DNA of 64,000 nt, from assembly GCA_916700875.1 (NCBI GenBank), contig CAKAKS010000275.1, positions 124,001-188,000 on the forward strand, read 5' to 3'. Numbering within the stretch: position 1 is the first letter of the stretch; each line of letters begins with the position of its first letter. The notes under the pieces are model-generated. The model worked only from the letters and a program-made list of their open reading frames with translations. It was not told the origin of the DNA and ran no database searches. Made by a program: the position numbers and the translations under genes. The stretch is from Sebastes aleutianus. Taxonomy: Eukaryota; Chordata; Actinopteri; Perciformes; Sebastidae. Shown here piece after piece: positions 10,646 to 23,675 of this stretch.

Positions 10646-12746
10646 AATTATAGCTGTGACCTATTTCAGGGTCAAAGCGAGGATGAGGAGTAGTTGTTAG
10701 ACATGTTTGGATGAGCTGCAGGGTACGTTCATTCAAAGCAACACAAACTAACATGTGTTATAGTGACACTTAAACTAATGTCGAACAGCCTGTAGGGCAG
10801 GGATTCCTTAACAGAAATAAAATGATGGGATGCTGCAGACAATTGACAAACATGTCATACTGACGAGCAAAATAATGTTCCCGATTCCCTTTTTATTGAT
10901 TATTCCATGCTTCAACTCAACTTCATCCTTTGTGCTCTTTAATAAAGGTGTTTTATTTTGTAAATTAGCCTATTTGGATAGATAGAAGCAAATGTTGAGG
11001 ACCCTGAGGTCACTTCCTCTGTATTATGTTTGGAGAATGAGGGGCGTTTAGTGACCTGGCTGGAAGGAGTTATATTGTACAACTAAAAAACATGTGGTCT
11101 TTTATTTATAAAAGTACAAAAACACGTAAGTAACATACCTATAATTATGTAAAATGTTGACGTCTCATTGATAAATATAGTAGTAGTAGTACCAGCAGTA
11201 GTCGAGTATTACTACTAGTAAAAGTACTATTTTACAACTTTATCCAGATGTCTTCTAAATATATAAAGCTACATATGTACCAAATTTGGTGCTTTTATCA
11301 CAAAATGAATAGGTTAGCTATGCCGCCCCACTAAAAAAGACTTTTCCCAACTCAACGGAAAATATGAAACTAAATGCAGATAATGTAAAATGCTACTTTA
11401 ATTAGTCCCTCCACATGAACGGAAAGAGTTAAAGTTCTTATACCAAAGCAGTGTTAGTCTGTTTAGTTTACTTATTTAATGGCCTAGGCTTATTGTACAT
11501 TACATTTTGAATGTTAAGCATTAGTCAAAAATGGTACACAGTTTGCAAATTATGTCAAATTATAGTTTTCAATCATTTATAGGGTGTACTTTTGACAGCC
11601 AATGAGGTCGCTTCACAAAGCAGGGACGCCCGTTTTCTACAAATGTGAAAATTTATCAGTAACACTAAGTTTTCCATCGTCATCCTCCAGGCCCGATTAA
11701 AGGTTATCATGGGCATATTTTTGCTTGTGAGCTCCACAGAATGGCTCTGCTAGGAAGAATAAGGCCATGCTGGTAAACACTGAGCGAATTTCAGCTCCAA
11801 CAATCAATTTCCTGCAGCATTAATCAATTAAATCAAAAGTATTCATTATAATCACCTTGCCATGGCTGTGTAGTCTCAATCTTTGATGGCAAATAGCTTC
11901 ATATTCTCTGCATTCGCCTTTTATCTTGCGCACTGGAGTGATGATCTACCTTTCTTCCAGACAGAACAACCACTGAAGAGCTCTCTCAGGAGTCTGTGTA
12001 TCTCTAAAGGACTTTTGAATACAAAGCACAATGCAACAACTCTTGTCACTGAGGTGTTAGGTTTTCACCCACCTAACCCCCAACACACATACAAACACAA
12101 CACCCAACACTTAAAAGTGCAAATTGTTTAATCTCAGCCACATTTTTACCTATATACAGTGAAGTTGACCCTAATAAAACCATAAAATCACTTTCTCTCT
12201 TATTTACCTCATTACATTGCAAATTTTAAACTTCCGACTACTCCGCATCGACCCAAATACATTCAACAAAGCAAAAACAGAACAACTTAAGAGGAAAAAA
12301 AAACAAAATAACTAGTTACAATGTAACTTGCTGAAATAAAAACACCATAAAATGTACAATAATACAAATGGCACACCACGAGTCTTTTGTGTCAAAATGT
12401 GACAGGTCGATTCCCCTCAAGGGTTGCAGGTTCAAGTTGAGGTTTGTGAATTCAGGGCCCCTTTAGGGCGTTTCATCTTCCCGTGCACACTAGACACACA
12501 CATCCTAAAATCAGGCACCAAAGAGATTGTCTTTTGACACATTTGCTTTTGTAGATTACATACATTCACTTGGGAAGGTTACACGACGTGTATGTGTGTG
12601 CGTGTGTACTCAAAACATGTTGCAATCAGTGTGTGCACTAAAATCGGGGTCCCAAAGAGTTATTGCCAGCTTGCAGAGTACATGCATTTCTTTTCACGTT
12701 ATAATAAAGCCACTGATGTGTCGATGCGTGTTATGATGTGAAAAAA

Positions 12747-14084
12747 CCATAGACGGTATACAAAGATGGACCACATGACAGCTCCCCAAAAGTGAAGCCA
12801 AAACGTCTCGGTCGCCCCCTGCTCTAAGTAAGTATATTGCTAAGAAGTGAAAGTCAATTGTTCGTTCCTTTGCAATGTCGGCGCCCAGCAGCAGAGCTAC
12901 GCTTCCGCTATTTTGGACTGAAAGCGACAACCGGACGCCAGTAAAACGTCCGCCTACAAAGTGCGGTACGAAAGTGAAACTATATCATTCCTACTCTATT
13001 GTCATAATTTTAATGTCCCTAACAAAAACGGCCTCTGTTGAACAATAAATATGGTATAAATATGCATACTATTATAACTATTTACTTACTTATTTATTGA
13101 TTAAACGTTTTTGCCCGGCTGCTTCCCAGAGGAGCATAAAGTGAGCGATGGACATAAATGGAATTTAGGAAAAATCCAGCACACAGATTTTGAGAGCAAT
13201 CTCAAACTTTTTCATGTTAGGGATCCAAAATAAATGTCCGATAGACCACAGACCATGGATGTATAAGAGGTTGCGCTCTGAGCTTTTGCCCTGCGTGTTA
13301 GTTAATAGCATACAACTACATTAAATTCTGTTTATGTCATGCTACTAGCACTACTAGCTACTGGCCGATAGCCAGTTGTTTGGGAACAGAGACGTTAATA
13401 CATCCACCACGGTACAGGCTTACAGCATACAGCCCATGGGTGTATTATAAGATACTAAAAGTGATGAATTACAGCCAATATATCCATTATGACAGCCGCA
13501 TACAGCTAGCAGGAAGCTGGCAGAACCGGATATGTCATACGAGCGTGCAGGACGGTGCAGTCCCGTGGGTCTGATGCACGTTTATTACGCTGAGGAAAAG
13601 AACTCTGGATTCAGCTATTAGTGAATTTTACAACTTTTAGGACATAATGATTTAAATGAGGGTTATTTAGGTGCCTCGAAAAAAATTATCCTCTGATTTA
13701 TAGATGTCACTTTATACAGTAAATCCATGGCAATGGATTCACTGGCGTTTTCAGTCCAAAATGGCAGCAGCGCTACCGCAGCGCCATCCAGCGGCTATGG
13801 TCAAAGAGTCTGGCCTCTTTGCTTCTATACTCTTTGCCCTGGTGGCTGGCTGCAGTATTGGGTCATAAATCCCGCCTCCTCTATGTCAGTGGGCCAAACT
13901 AAAAAGTCAAAGTACACGTCAAATACATTTTTTCCACGATTTTTGACCCCGATACCACGCCCGATCAGGCTCTGATCCAAATGACATCAAGATAGCAGCT
14001 CCCGTATCCAGGATATTTTGGCTTCAACTCTGTACAGCGGGAGGAAGTGGAGACGTGTCGTCCATCTTTATATACAGTCTAAGG
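12747..14084. mobile_element. Non-autonomous DNA transposon with 'CCATAGACKGTATAYAAAGA' inverted ends
   Basis: The left end 'ccatagacggtatacaaaga' is inverted at the right end near 14061-14084 ('tctttatatacagtctaagg'). Both subterminal regions also contain 'gaagccaaaa' and 'acgtctc' motifs. The interior includes the repeat copy at 13321-13843. A relative is inserted at 50810-51410. No transposase ORF. Confidence 0.7.
13321..13843. repeat. Dispersed repeat, copy 2 (partner at 7-536)
   Basis: Same orientation and closely similar sequence to 7-536, lying inside the inverted-repeat element 12747-14084. The copies share the 'cagctagcaggaagctggca' block and the 'gctaccgcagcgccatc' block. Confidence 0.75.
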
Positions 14085-14732
14085 AGAAAACATGTGCCTC
14101 CGTGTGTTTTGGTGTGCAATGTGAATCTCAGGAACCATCTACAGGAAACTCCTCAAAAAGGCACTTAAATAGGGGATTTTTTTCTTTTTAGAATTATCTG
14201 TGATATAACATGAGATGCAAGTGGCAGAAGTATGTGGAGACAAACATACTCCACTGTCAATGTAAGACTAGAAATGCAAATGCATTCACACAGTTGCAGT
14301 CATACAAACACAATGTTTTCCATCATGTCATCTAAAAACTCTAATCATTCAATCTGACAGTAGCCTGCCTCAGTTTCTGGATAGGGAAGATTCTTCTGTG
14401 CAAAAGTTTACCTTCAGTGTGCAGCCTAGCGTTAAGTAAGTGCACATCCAATACTCACCTACACTTGCTGTCAAACATACGGCAGCCATGCTTTTCGTCT
14501 AAAAATTATATTTTCTCAAGGAGGTCTTTTAAAAAAAAAAAAAAAAAAAAGGTCAAATACTTGATTCCATAAGTCAACAACTCAAAGCAATTTCAAAAAG
14601 GCACCAGACTTGCACAGTGCGGGTGAGTCTCGCTGTGGGCCACTCCTGTGCTTAAGTTCAAACAACTGTGGAAAGACTGTTGTGAGTGAAGGAGATAAAG
14701 GAGGGGTGTGGGGAGTACTGAGTGGGTGTCAT

Positions 14733-17700
14733 TCAGGTAAGCATGGGCACGTCATCCTCTGAAGTGGTGTCTTCAGACAGGGGGATAAGCAGCACCTCGT
14801 CATCTGAGGAGGACGAGGAGGAGGAGCAGGAGAAAGACGGGGAGGCGGAGAGGCGCATGGAGTTGGAGGAGGAGGAAGAGGGCGAGGCTCTAAAGAGGGA
14901 GATGCTCAGGCCCAGTGTGTGGAAGATGGAGGCCAGAGAGGGGCTGCTCGGGGGGACGGCGACAGGAGGAGTGTGGGGAGTGACCGGGCTTGGAGCTGGG
15001 GGAGCGTACGGAGGCGGAGGCGGGGAAGCGACAGACGGGAGTGACAGCGGCAGTAGAGGAGTCGGTGCTTCCTGCTGCTGCTGCTGCTCTGACTGAGCCA
15101 ACAAGCCAAGTTTCTGAGGCACCGGCTGGTTGACCGCCTCCACGGCCGACGAGGAGCTGGTGGGAGTGGAGAGAGCCGGTTCCTGTCCAGAAGGAGTGGC
15201 ATCCGACGGCTGCTGGCCGGAGCTTGACGCCTGACTCGCCCTGGATGGAGGTCTGGGGATTAGGCCCCACCTCCTCATGCGCCGAACAGCCCGGCGGACG
15301 AATCGGGGCCTGCGTCTGCGGTGTGGGGAGTTGGCGGCGTCTTGACGGAGGAGCTGGAGAATTCCCCTCAGAGAAAGAGACGAGGTCTGACGAGGAGGAA
15401 GATGTAAAGAAATGGAGATCAAATCAGTTACAACACCTACTACAAATCCTAAAGTGGTATTCAATTTTAAAAACCTAACGTAGTATTCACAAGACTCAGA
15501 TCCAAGTTTAGAGAACGAGTAGGTAGTAGGCCAAATCCCATCAGAACAGAGCGGGCTTTGTTTCATACAGTTAATCCCTCTGCCTCCACTACCTCAACTG
15601 TCCTCACCAACTAATAATAAAGCACCTCAGTGTGAACCTGCATGGTAACTCTTCCTACTTCAGTCCACAGCCTGCTGGGGATTAATACAGCTTTTAAAGT
15701 GGAGCGCATGACTTAAAGACAGATAAAACAAGGGCGACTATAGATTACAGTGTGCTCTGTGTGGTTAAAGTTGAGGGATGAGCATCAAAGCAAAGAGGCC
15801 CCCTCTTTTCCAATGAATATATTGTCAATACGCTCCATTTTCAGTTTATAAGACATGGAGTTTCATACTCCCTCTTTCAAACTTTAAAGCATTAAAATTA
15901 TTTGACATTTGACATATATGCTGGGTTTTTAAACATGGGAAAACCGGCTAAAAATATTGCACTGGCCTTTCTGTTTTTTTCCTGGTGTGTCACCTTCGAC
16001 GTCACAGACGCAGCGGAAGCAGGGTTAGTAAACAGTAAAAATGTCACGGTGTTTACTTCTTTTTTTATTTTTTGTCACTCATTTAGTCTCTTTCAAACTC
16101 TTAAACCAGAGTTGGTGATTAATGGAACAGTGGAAAGACTAACAAAGACGGTTTTAATGAGTTTTATTTTGTTTCTGTCGAGTTTGAATGAAGTGTATTT
16201 TATGACAATCAGCAAGGTAAAATTACTGTTGTCTGACTGGAGTCTGGTGGCTTTGAGAAGAACATTAAATTGTAAGATTTCTACATTCATACATTTTAAT
16301 AATTGTCCAAATCCCTGTTGATTTTATTTGTTATATATTCACTTCAACACACGTCACAAAGCATTGCACTGGAAAAGGGGCGAAAATTAGCGAGTCCACC
16401 CGAGTCTCATGTTTCCGATAAATACCCGTGACTACTACGGAGTCATTTGTCTCAGGAATAAATGCTGATTGTAACCTTTCCCATTGAAGGCAAAAGCCAG
16501 GTGTTAGTGGGTTTTTTGTCCATTGGGAAAGGTGCTTAAATCTCTCTCTTGGCATCCTGAAATAAAAAACAAATCCCAAAATGTTGCAAGCTGTTGCGCT
16601 TAACAGGTTGCTCTAGTCTTGAACACATCAAGAGCTCTAAAAGTACAAGAATCAGCTGACATGACCATGGAATTATTGATCATTACATAGCAGTAAAAAC
16701 ACTTTCACCACTGTGCATCTCTGTAGGCAGATTCTGGTTCTTGTGGTGCTCTTTTGTCTCACCTCATTGGGGTTTTCTGTGGGGAAGTCCTCCACTGGGG
16801 GGATGATGCCCTGGGCAATCAGCTGACCGTAGGAGGGAGGAGCCTGCTGCTGGATCAGCTCCGCTTCCTGCCGGCTGATTGGTGCAAATAAGCTGCCAGA
16901 CACAAACAGACACATTAGGATGCATTCACAAGCATGTTGCAATTTTGGTTTTCGTTGTGAAGCACTTGACAGATGCATAGATAGAATACAGTCACAGTAT
17001 ATCTTTTACAGTACATTACCACCGACATCTCCCACCGCACATTGTTTTTGTCATATTATAGTTTAGCAAGTTTACTTTTTAGAGGAGTACACATGACATA
17101 ACCCACTCTGGCTGAGACAAATTGCATGTGGGAGGCTGACTGTTTACAACAACCACTTGTTAGTTCTTGTTTCTCTTATCATCAAGTGTACTGGCTGTGT
17201 TGTGAGACATTCTGCTGTGTGTTTGAGAGGTGTTGTCTGGTAGTGCTGGCAACAACTGAAGCTCGTAGTAAGAAAACAAAACTCGTGACTCACTGTGTCA
17301 GATTATTAGCACCACTCTATCACTCCAAGACACAAGAAATCCCTACTATGCTGCTTCGAGGGAGCAAAAAGATATTGGAAAAGAAAGCTAGTGTCTGGAA
17401 AGCAAACATGCTTTGAGTACATATGATATGATACAGTAGAAGTGGTGCTAAAGAGAGTTACCTGTACTCCCTGGTCCTGAGCGAGTACAGTTTACAGGTG
17501 CAGCCCATGGCGATAACCAGCAGAAGCCCGCAGACCAGGCTGCCCACTGTTGCCGCGGTGATGACCTTGCGGGGCAGGATGACGGTGCAGTTGAGCTCGT
17601 CTGTTCCGTCCTTACAGTCCACCTGGCCGTCGCAGCGCCAGCTCTCGAACACACACCTGCAGATAGGACAATGGGCCATTTGTGCGTTAGACTTTCCAGG

Positions 17701-20700
17701 AATTACTCAAGCCAGAGACTCAGTTTCACATGAAGTTGCATCTTGGGGCGTGCGGTATGAAGCATTACAATAAAATCACTTGTAAACCAGCCTTATGGCA
17801 CATGATTACACACTGTAACAGTGTATGAGTCTGTGTGAAAAGATGTTATGTATGAATCATTTATAAGCTAAAGAGTTGAAAGATGTTGAATCCAATATAT
17901 TTAATTTAAATAGTGTTTACGAATGCAGTGATGTGGCTATTGAGCTGAAAATGTGTTTTTAATAGTTTTTTAATTTCGTAAATTTCAGATTTTTGTGTTA
18001 TAGATGCTCTAAATTGGTCAGATTAAAGTTCCTGCGTTTGCAGTTATATTTTTATCCAACAATGCACCGAAAATGGAAACATAAATCACATTCTCAGTGT
18101 AGAGCTGCAACCATTAATCGACAGAAAAATAATCGTCCAACTATTCTGATAATCATTTAATTGTTAAAGTTATTTTTGAATGCAAAAATGACAGAAAATG
18201 CTGTTTTCAGCCTCTCAAATATGGAGATTTCCTGCTTTTCTCGGTTTAATATCATATTGAACTGAGTATCTTTGAATTTTGGACTGACAAAAGACATTTA
18301 AAAGACATCACCTTGGACTTTGAGAAACTGGGATGGACATTTTTCACTATTTTCTGACATTTTATAGACCACACAATTAATCGATTAATCTAGAAAATAA
18401 TTGGCAGATTACTCGATAATAAAAATAATCATTAGTTGCAGCCCTATCTCAGTGCTTATCTTTGGAAAATGTAACAGGACTAAATACATGTTAAATTGCA
18501 GATTATTTTAAATCATTACACCCCAAGATCATTTCAACTGTAAAATACACCCACAAAATACACAGAGTTTAGGTCACATACTTCAAAAGAAACAATTAGA
18601 TGGTCACATTTCTGCACACACCCTCTGACTCACACACTTGCGCTATAACCAAGACACACCTAGCACTGATACTTGGCTCACCTGACTACAGGGAAGCAGT
18701 TTTAATAAACTGAAACTAAAATGAAAATAAGCAGTAAGAAAATATTTTTAATAAATAAAAATTATATCCTTTAAGAAAAACTATAGTGAAACAATATTGC
18801 CTGGTAAAAAAAAATATATATATATTAAATAAAAATTAAAGTAAATTCATTTCTATTTTAGTTTTTTAGCTTATAATATATCACTACCAAAAAAAATGAG
18901 ACGGCATGAATTTCTGTCATTGAACCGCAGATGATTGAATGGATTTATCCTTCCAATAGCCGGCGCTATGACGCAATTGCTTCACATCAGACACTAAAGT
19001 AGCACGACGATTAAACATTTAACATTCCTACACAGTTCTCCAACCATGTATTTTGCATGCATATGTAGCTACATACTTCTGAGACAGTATACCTGGCCCT
19101 AACAAAAGCAAACTAAACTAAATATATAAAAACTAAAACTAAGCTTTTCTGAAAAACTGAAACTTAACTACAATTAGCAAACATACTCTGAAAACTAAAA
19201 CTAAATAAAAAAATCTGAACTAAAATGACAAAATCTAATTGAAAATTCAAAACTATTTTAACCTTGCAGGAAAGACACAAACCATTTTGCTCATTTGACA
19301 AAACAATCTATATAAAAACAAAACAATAGTAACTGAACAGCTACTAAATGGACCATGAAGAGAGAATGAAAATAAGCCTCAAACATTAACTTTTAAGCCA
19401 AAATGGATGAGAAGCTTCTAAATGGAGCTTGAGCTGAGATTGTTTTGTCAACGGTTGTTCCCACGGTCAAGAAAAGAACAAAAATGTGACAACCGTCCTC
19501 TCCGAGCCAGAGAGATAAACCGGTTTTCAGTCTCTCACACATACTAACCTGTCGCTGTCACAATGAAAGGTCCCCGGCTGACACACGGTGCAGTCCCTCT
19601 CGTCGCTGCCGTCAGCACAGTACAGCTGGTAGTTGCATCTCTCTGTGACTGGGTAGCACACCGGTCTGCCAGCAAAGTGACCGGATGCCACCGTCCTCTG
19701 CCCCGCCACTCCGCAGGCGAACTGGTTCACACTGCAGCCCCTGCACCCCTCCTCGTCCTTCCCTGTCTCGGAACAGTCCCATTTCCCGTCGCAACGTTGC
19801 TCCTGGGTAAAGCATCCTCCTGCTGCTCCACCACACCGGCCCTCCCAAGGGGGGCAGTAGGTCCCGACGTGGAAGGTGGCGTTGAAGCCGCTCCCCTCCG
19901 AGCCAGGAAGAGTCTCATACGTCATGGACAGCAGGCCAGTATGGGATTCAACTTGGACTGATTTGTAATTGGAGGCGCTGGTGATCTGTAGGAAAGGATC
20001 ATCATGTTATCAAAAGCTCTAGTGTTTAAAAAGAGTGATTATGTAAGCTCTAATAAATGTTTGGATACATTTACTCACAATTTTAATAATGTCTCCTTTG
20101 CCTTGCTCTCTGTTGTACACGGTGAGTCTGTCCCCAGGTCCCAGCACCAGCTGCTGCAGGTCCAGTCTCAGTGGCCTCGAGTCCTGCGGGTCCAGAGTCC
20201 AGACACAGAAGAGCGCTGGGCCCCGGATAGCTGGAGGGGAGAAGGTCCCGTAGAAGGTCTGGAGGAGCCCTCCGCAGGGCCACTCAATGGGAGTGGGCGT
20301 CACAACGGGCTCCCTGTGAGTGTGAGACTGCTCTCGATCCACCCGGGCCTCCTCCTCCTCCCTCTCCTTCAGCAGCGCCCACAGATCAGAGTCAGAATCC
20401 GAAATATATCTCTCAGAGTCCCTATCGCGGTTCTTCTCTGTGTACGCCTCTGCTTTGGCCTCTTCTGCCTGTGTGCTGCCGTACTTTGGGGGTTCTGGGG
20501 TCTCCGCTTCAAAACCACAGCCCTGTTCATCGGTGCCGAGGCCCGCACCTTCACCTAGACACTCCACCTGGCCGTTACAGCGCCAAGAGAGAGGAAGGCA
20601 GCGGCCGCCGAGGCACTCAAAGGATGTGTCTGGGCATTCACCAGAGTCTGGATGTGTAGGGATAAAAGATATAAAGAGAGGAATTAAGATTTGATTTTGA

Positions 20701-23675
20701 CATGAAGAACTGGAACTTGCAGCAAAAATGCAAAGCCATATTTAATACTGATATAGTTATTTCCAAAAGCTGATATATTACTACATGGCAGTGGTGGAAG
20801 AAGTACTCAGATACTTTACTTAAGTAAAAGTAGAAATACCACATTTTAAAAATACTCCATTACAAGTAAAAGTCTCAAATTCAAAATGTTACTTAAGTAA
20901 AATTACAGAAGTAATATCAGCAAAATGTACTTAAAGTATCAAAAGTACTCATTATGCAGAATGGCTCCTTTCACAGAGTTATATTTTTATTGAATATTAT
21001 ATTATTCTTTTTTTGTCACTAACACATACATGAAAGAGCATTTTAATGTTGTAGTTCCTCAATGTGGAGACAATTGTAGATACTTAAGTGTACTACTGGG
21101 TAGATTTGAAGTATAGTACTGCATCATAACACATAAGAATATAATGTGTTTTTTATGGAAAAAGTGTCAAATAAATGTAGTGGAGTAAAAAGTAGAATAT
21201 TGCCCTCTGAAATGTAGTGGAGTAGCACTATAAAGTAGCAGAAAAAATGGAAATATGTATGTAAGTATGTCAAAATTGCACTTAAGTACAGTACTTGAGT
21301 AAATGTACTTAGTTACATTCCACCACTTCTACGTGATACACCTTGATTGATGGTGCAGGGACTTTACGAATGTTTAAACAAAAGATATTTAAGAAGATAA
21401 AAAAAGCACTGTGCCATCATACCTCTGGCGTAGCTCAACAGAAAAGACGACACAGGGAACAGATGCGGGAGGAAGTGGTGCATCACTGTAATATTTCCCC
21501 CGGGGAACTCCATTGGTTGCGGCAACTTGGAGCCGCAAAGTACAAGCGGCTCACCGCCAGCTGATGATTTTATAGACACCCATTCTTTCCTGCACCGCGC
21601 TGAAAACTGGGAAAAGCTGAGAAAGGATTTAGAGTAAAAATCAGTGAACGCACAATCTCACTTATATAAAAAATACAAAGAGATGAGACAGCATTTTTGA
21701 GACAAGGGTGTAATATCTTTAAGTGTATTAGGACATTAAGGGCAATGCTGCAAATCATTGAGCAGGGCAGCTTTATGGCAATAGTGGATGTTTATAGGAT
21801 TTTGGCATCAATGTGATCAGGTTATTCATCTGTCAGGTTTTTAATATGCTGGATTAGCCTTTTTGTCTGATTATTTTATCCATAAACAGTTTCTCAGTTG
21901 TTTTTTCCCCTTCCTAGATCATTCATAACATGATATCCTCACCACACAGGGTCCCCAATATTTACTTTATGTAGTAAAGACATTCAATACTTTGTACAGC
22001 ACATCTCATTTATATTTACATGGAATTCAGTGTGTTATCATCCCATACGGCATCGGATTTACAGCAAATAATTGTATCTGGTATTTCCAGTTCTCTCAGA
22101 GCCTTTACCTGAGAACGATGGGTTCTCCTTCCGAACCCTTGATGATCCAGCAGTCATAGGTAGCGCCGAAGCGGTAGGACCAGCTGTGGTAAGCAGAACT
22201 CCTTATCTCTCCCACTTTACTGTCTAAGACTTGGAGGGCATGCCCACAGCGTGCTGAGAGACAGCAAGACAAAGGAGAAAAGGTTAAGAAGCCGAAATAG
22301 TTCCTATTTTTGAAGCTTAAAGTGTTGCTATATGGTGTTAAGCCAGTGAGGTGTTGAAGAAGATGTCAGCAGCCTGACTATTTTTGCTTAAACCTTAATT
22401 TCATTACACCAATTTAGCTTAAAGGGATAGTTCAGGTGCTTTGAAGTGGGGTTGTATGAGGTACTTATCCATAGTCAGTGTATTACCTACAGTAGATGAC
22501 GTTTGGCACGGCCAGAGTTTGGAGAAGCAGACAGGAGTTACCACACGGGAGCAAAGCAATGTACTGCTGTGGACGGGGCCGGCAGCAAAACTTATTTTAG
22601 CCACCTAAATAAAGGCTCACCTAAAGAAATCAATATGAGTTTAAGTGTATGCTATATTTCGAATATTTTCACTGCTTTACCTTGCCGTGAGACAGCTATA
22701 TAGTCTATGTTTCTGACGGGGAACTACCAGCTACCAGACTCCATTGAAAAAACAATAATTCATTTTACCTCACAGAACACGGGAGTTGCTGGTCTACAGC
22801 TGCCTTGATAAGTTAGTTTTTTTTATTGTGTGAATTTTCTTAGATTCACCAAAGTCACACAATAGCACAAACTAACGGATCAAGGCAGCGGTAGACCAGC
22901 AACCCCCGTGTACTGCAAGGTAAAATTACAGTTTTTTTTCCATTGGAGTCTGGTGGCTTTTGCGAGAGCATAAATGGATACAACGGCTTCAGTTCCCTGT
23001 CGTAAAGTATTGTCTGACGGCAAGGTAAAGCGGTGAAAATATTCTAAATATAGCATGTGTATATTGATTGTTTTAAGTGGGCCTTTCTTTTAGGTGACTA
23101 AAATACGTTTTGCTGCCGGCCCCGTCCACAGCAGTACATTCCTTTGCTTTCGTGCAGTAACTCCTGCCGACTGTCATCTACTGTAGGTTATACACTGACT
23201 ACGGATAAGTACCTCATACCACTTCAAAACACATGAACTATCCCTTTAATGTTATCACCTACAGTTGAAAAATTGGGGAAGTAGCGTGGCACAAAAACCA
23301 TAAGGCAAGTGAAAGTACCGTTAAATATGTTCTGCTTATTGTAGGTTAGAGAAATGTATGTAACCAGAATGTGACATTGAAAAACCCTTTCTATGACATC
23401 CACAGTCACAACATGAGATTAAGTGTTGACTAGTTTGTTTCCTTACCGGAGCAGAGGGCAGGCTCAAAGCGGCTGCATGCTGCAGATGAAATAAGCACAA
23501 ACAGAACGAGTTGGGCAGGTGTTTTATCGCCACGGCTGACAGATTGTAAATGATGTATGACTGACACTACCTACATTTAAAGATAGATACGCAGTCAAAC
23601 ACACTAATGAGTGTGTATTCACTCACCTGTTATGGTGAAAACTAGGAGGGCCCAGCAGCTGTAAGTGACTGTCAT
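14733..23675 (-). CDS. lrp10: Low-density lipoprotein receptor-related protein 10
   Basis: Coding exons in transcript order: 23675-23627, 23479-23447, 22253-22109, 21616-21423, 20647-20079, 19985-19549, 17656-17462, 16892-16763 and 15386-14733. They total 2406 nt, or 801 residues. Domains in order: signal peptide (about 1-20), CUB (about 30-140), LDLa (145-184), an acidic linker (about 185-260), CUB (about 265-375), three LDLa repeats to Cys499, a transmembrane helix (about 507-528) and a 270-residue cytosolic tail. ILPRKVITAA and QQQAPPSYGQLIAQG match human LRP10 closely. The tail carries PPSY (559-562) and an acidic dileucine DEVLL (780-784), fitting GGA/AP-type sorting between trans-Golgi and endosomes. 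It is a type I receptor-like trafficking protein. It is longer than human LRP10 (713), mainly through the linker and a Ser/Pro-rich tail with a short Gln run. The first two exons are tiny, so the N-terminus is the least certain part. Confidence 0.93.
15902..16321 (+). other. Open frame in lrp10 intron 8, probably non-coding
   Basis: A 139-codon plus-strand frame lies antisense in the intron between lrp10 exons 8 and 9. Its composition is A/T-driven, it shows no domain, and it contains the 'ggagtctggtggc' word found in transposon fragments at 22945 and 56010. Listed so that the gap is described; I do not call it a gene. Confidence 0.15.
18098..18446. mobile_element. MITE of the 'agggctgcaac' family
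   Basis: The left end 'agagctgcaaccattaatcg' and right end 'attagttgcagccctatc' are imperfect inverted repeats, with 'gattaatcga'-type words beside both. The core 'ggagatttcctgcttttct' recurs near 42597 and a close variant near 49230. It lies in the long lrp10 intron 17657-19548. The rest of that intron is A/T-rich and shows nothing else. Confidence 0.7.
20789..21328. mobile_element. MITE of the 'cagtggtggaagaagtactc' family
   Basis: The left end 'cagtggtggaagaagtactc' and the right end 'gtacttagttacattccacc' are inverted, with many 'agtac/gtact' words inside. It lies between lrp10 exons 4 and 5, ending about 95 bases before exon 4. Relatives occur at 34414-35569 and, as fragments, near 28370-28520 and 57688-57830. 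Confidence 0.75.
22419..23249. mobile_element. Long foldback (palindromic) element with 'TTAAAGGGATAGTTCA' ends
   Basis: The two arms are inverted copies over about 400 bases each. 'ttaaagggatagttca' at the left is reversed at the right. Matching internal words include 'gaggtacttatcc', 'gtactgctgtggacggggcc' and 'ttttcaccgctttaccttgc' (one mismatch). The centre lies near 22835, where 'ctggtctacagctgccttga' faces its reverse complement. It sits in lrp10 intron 2 (22254-23446), between coding exons 2 and 3. No ORF of note. It would form a very long hairpin in pre-mRNA. Confidence 0.85.

Larger units (their letters stand above)
10646..14732. other. Intergenic region between lrp10 and cirop
   Basis: No credible gene is seen across these 4.1 kb. 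The stretch from 10646 to 12746 is A/T-rich and shows no feature beyond the upstream flank of cirop, whose ATG is at 10645, and short A/T tracts. The element at 12747-14084 fills the middle. A pure A run lies near 14530-14550. The remaining 650 bases before 14733 should hold the lrp10 3' UTR, but no clear poly(A) signal was found there. Confidence 0.6.

Noticed and set aside
12060..12740. Possible tRNA or small RNA in the cirop-lrp10 spacer
   Set aside because: No A-box/B-box pair with a cloverleaf could be found by eye.
14722..15096. Acidic 124-residue plus-strand frame
   Set aside because: Exact antisense shadow of the Ser/Pro-rich lrp10 tail.
15902..16321. 139-codon plus-strand open frame in an lrp10 intron
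   Set aside because: A/T-driven composition, no domain, antisense to a gene and containing transposon words. It is most likely chance.
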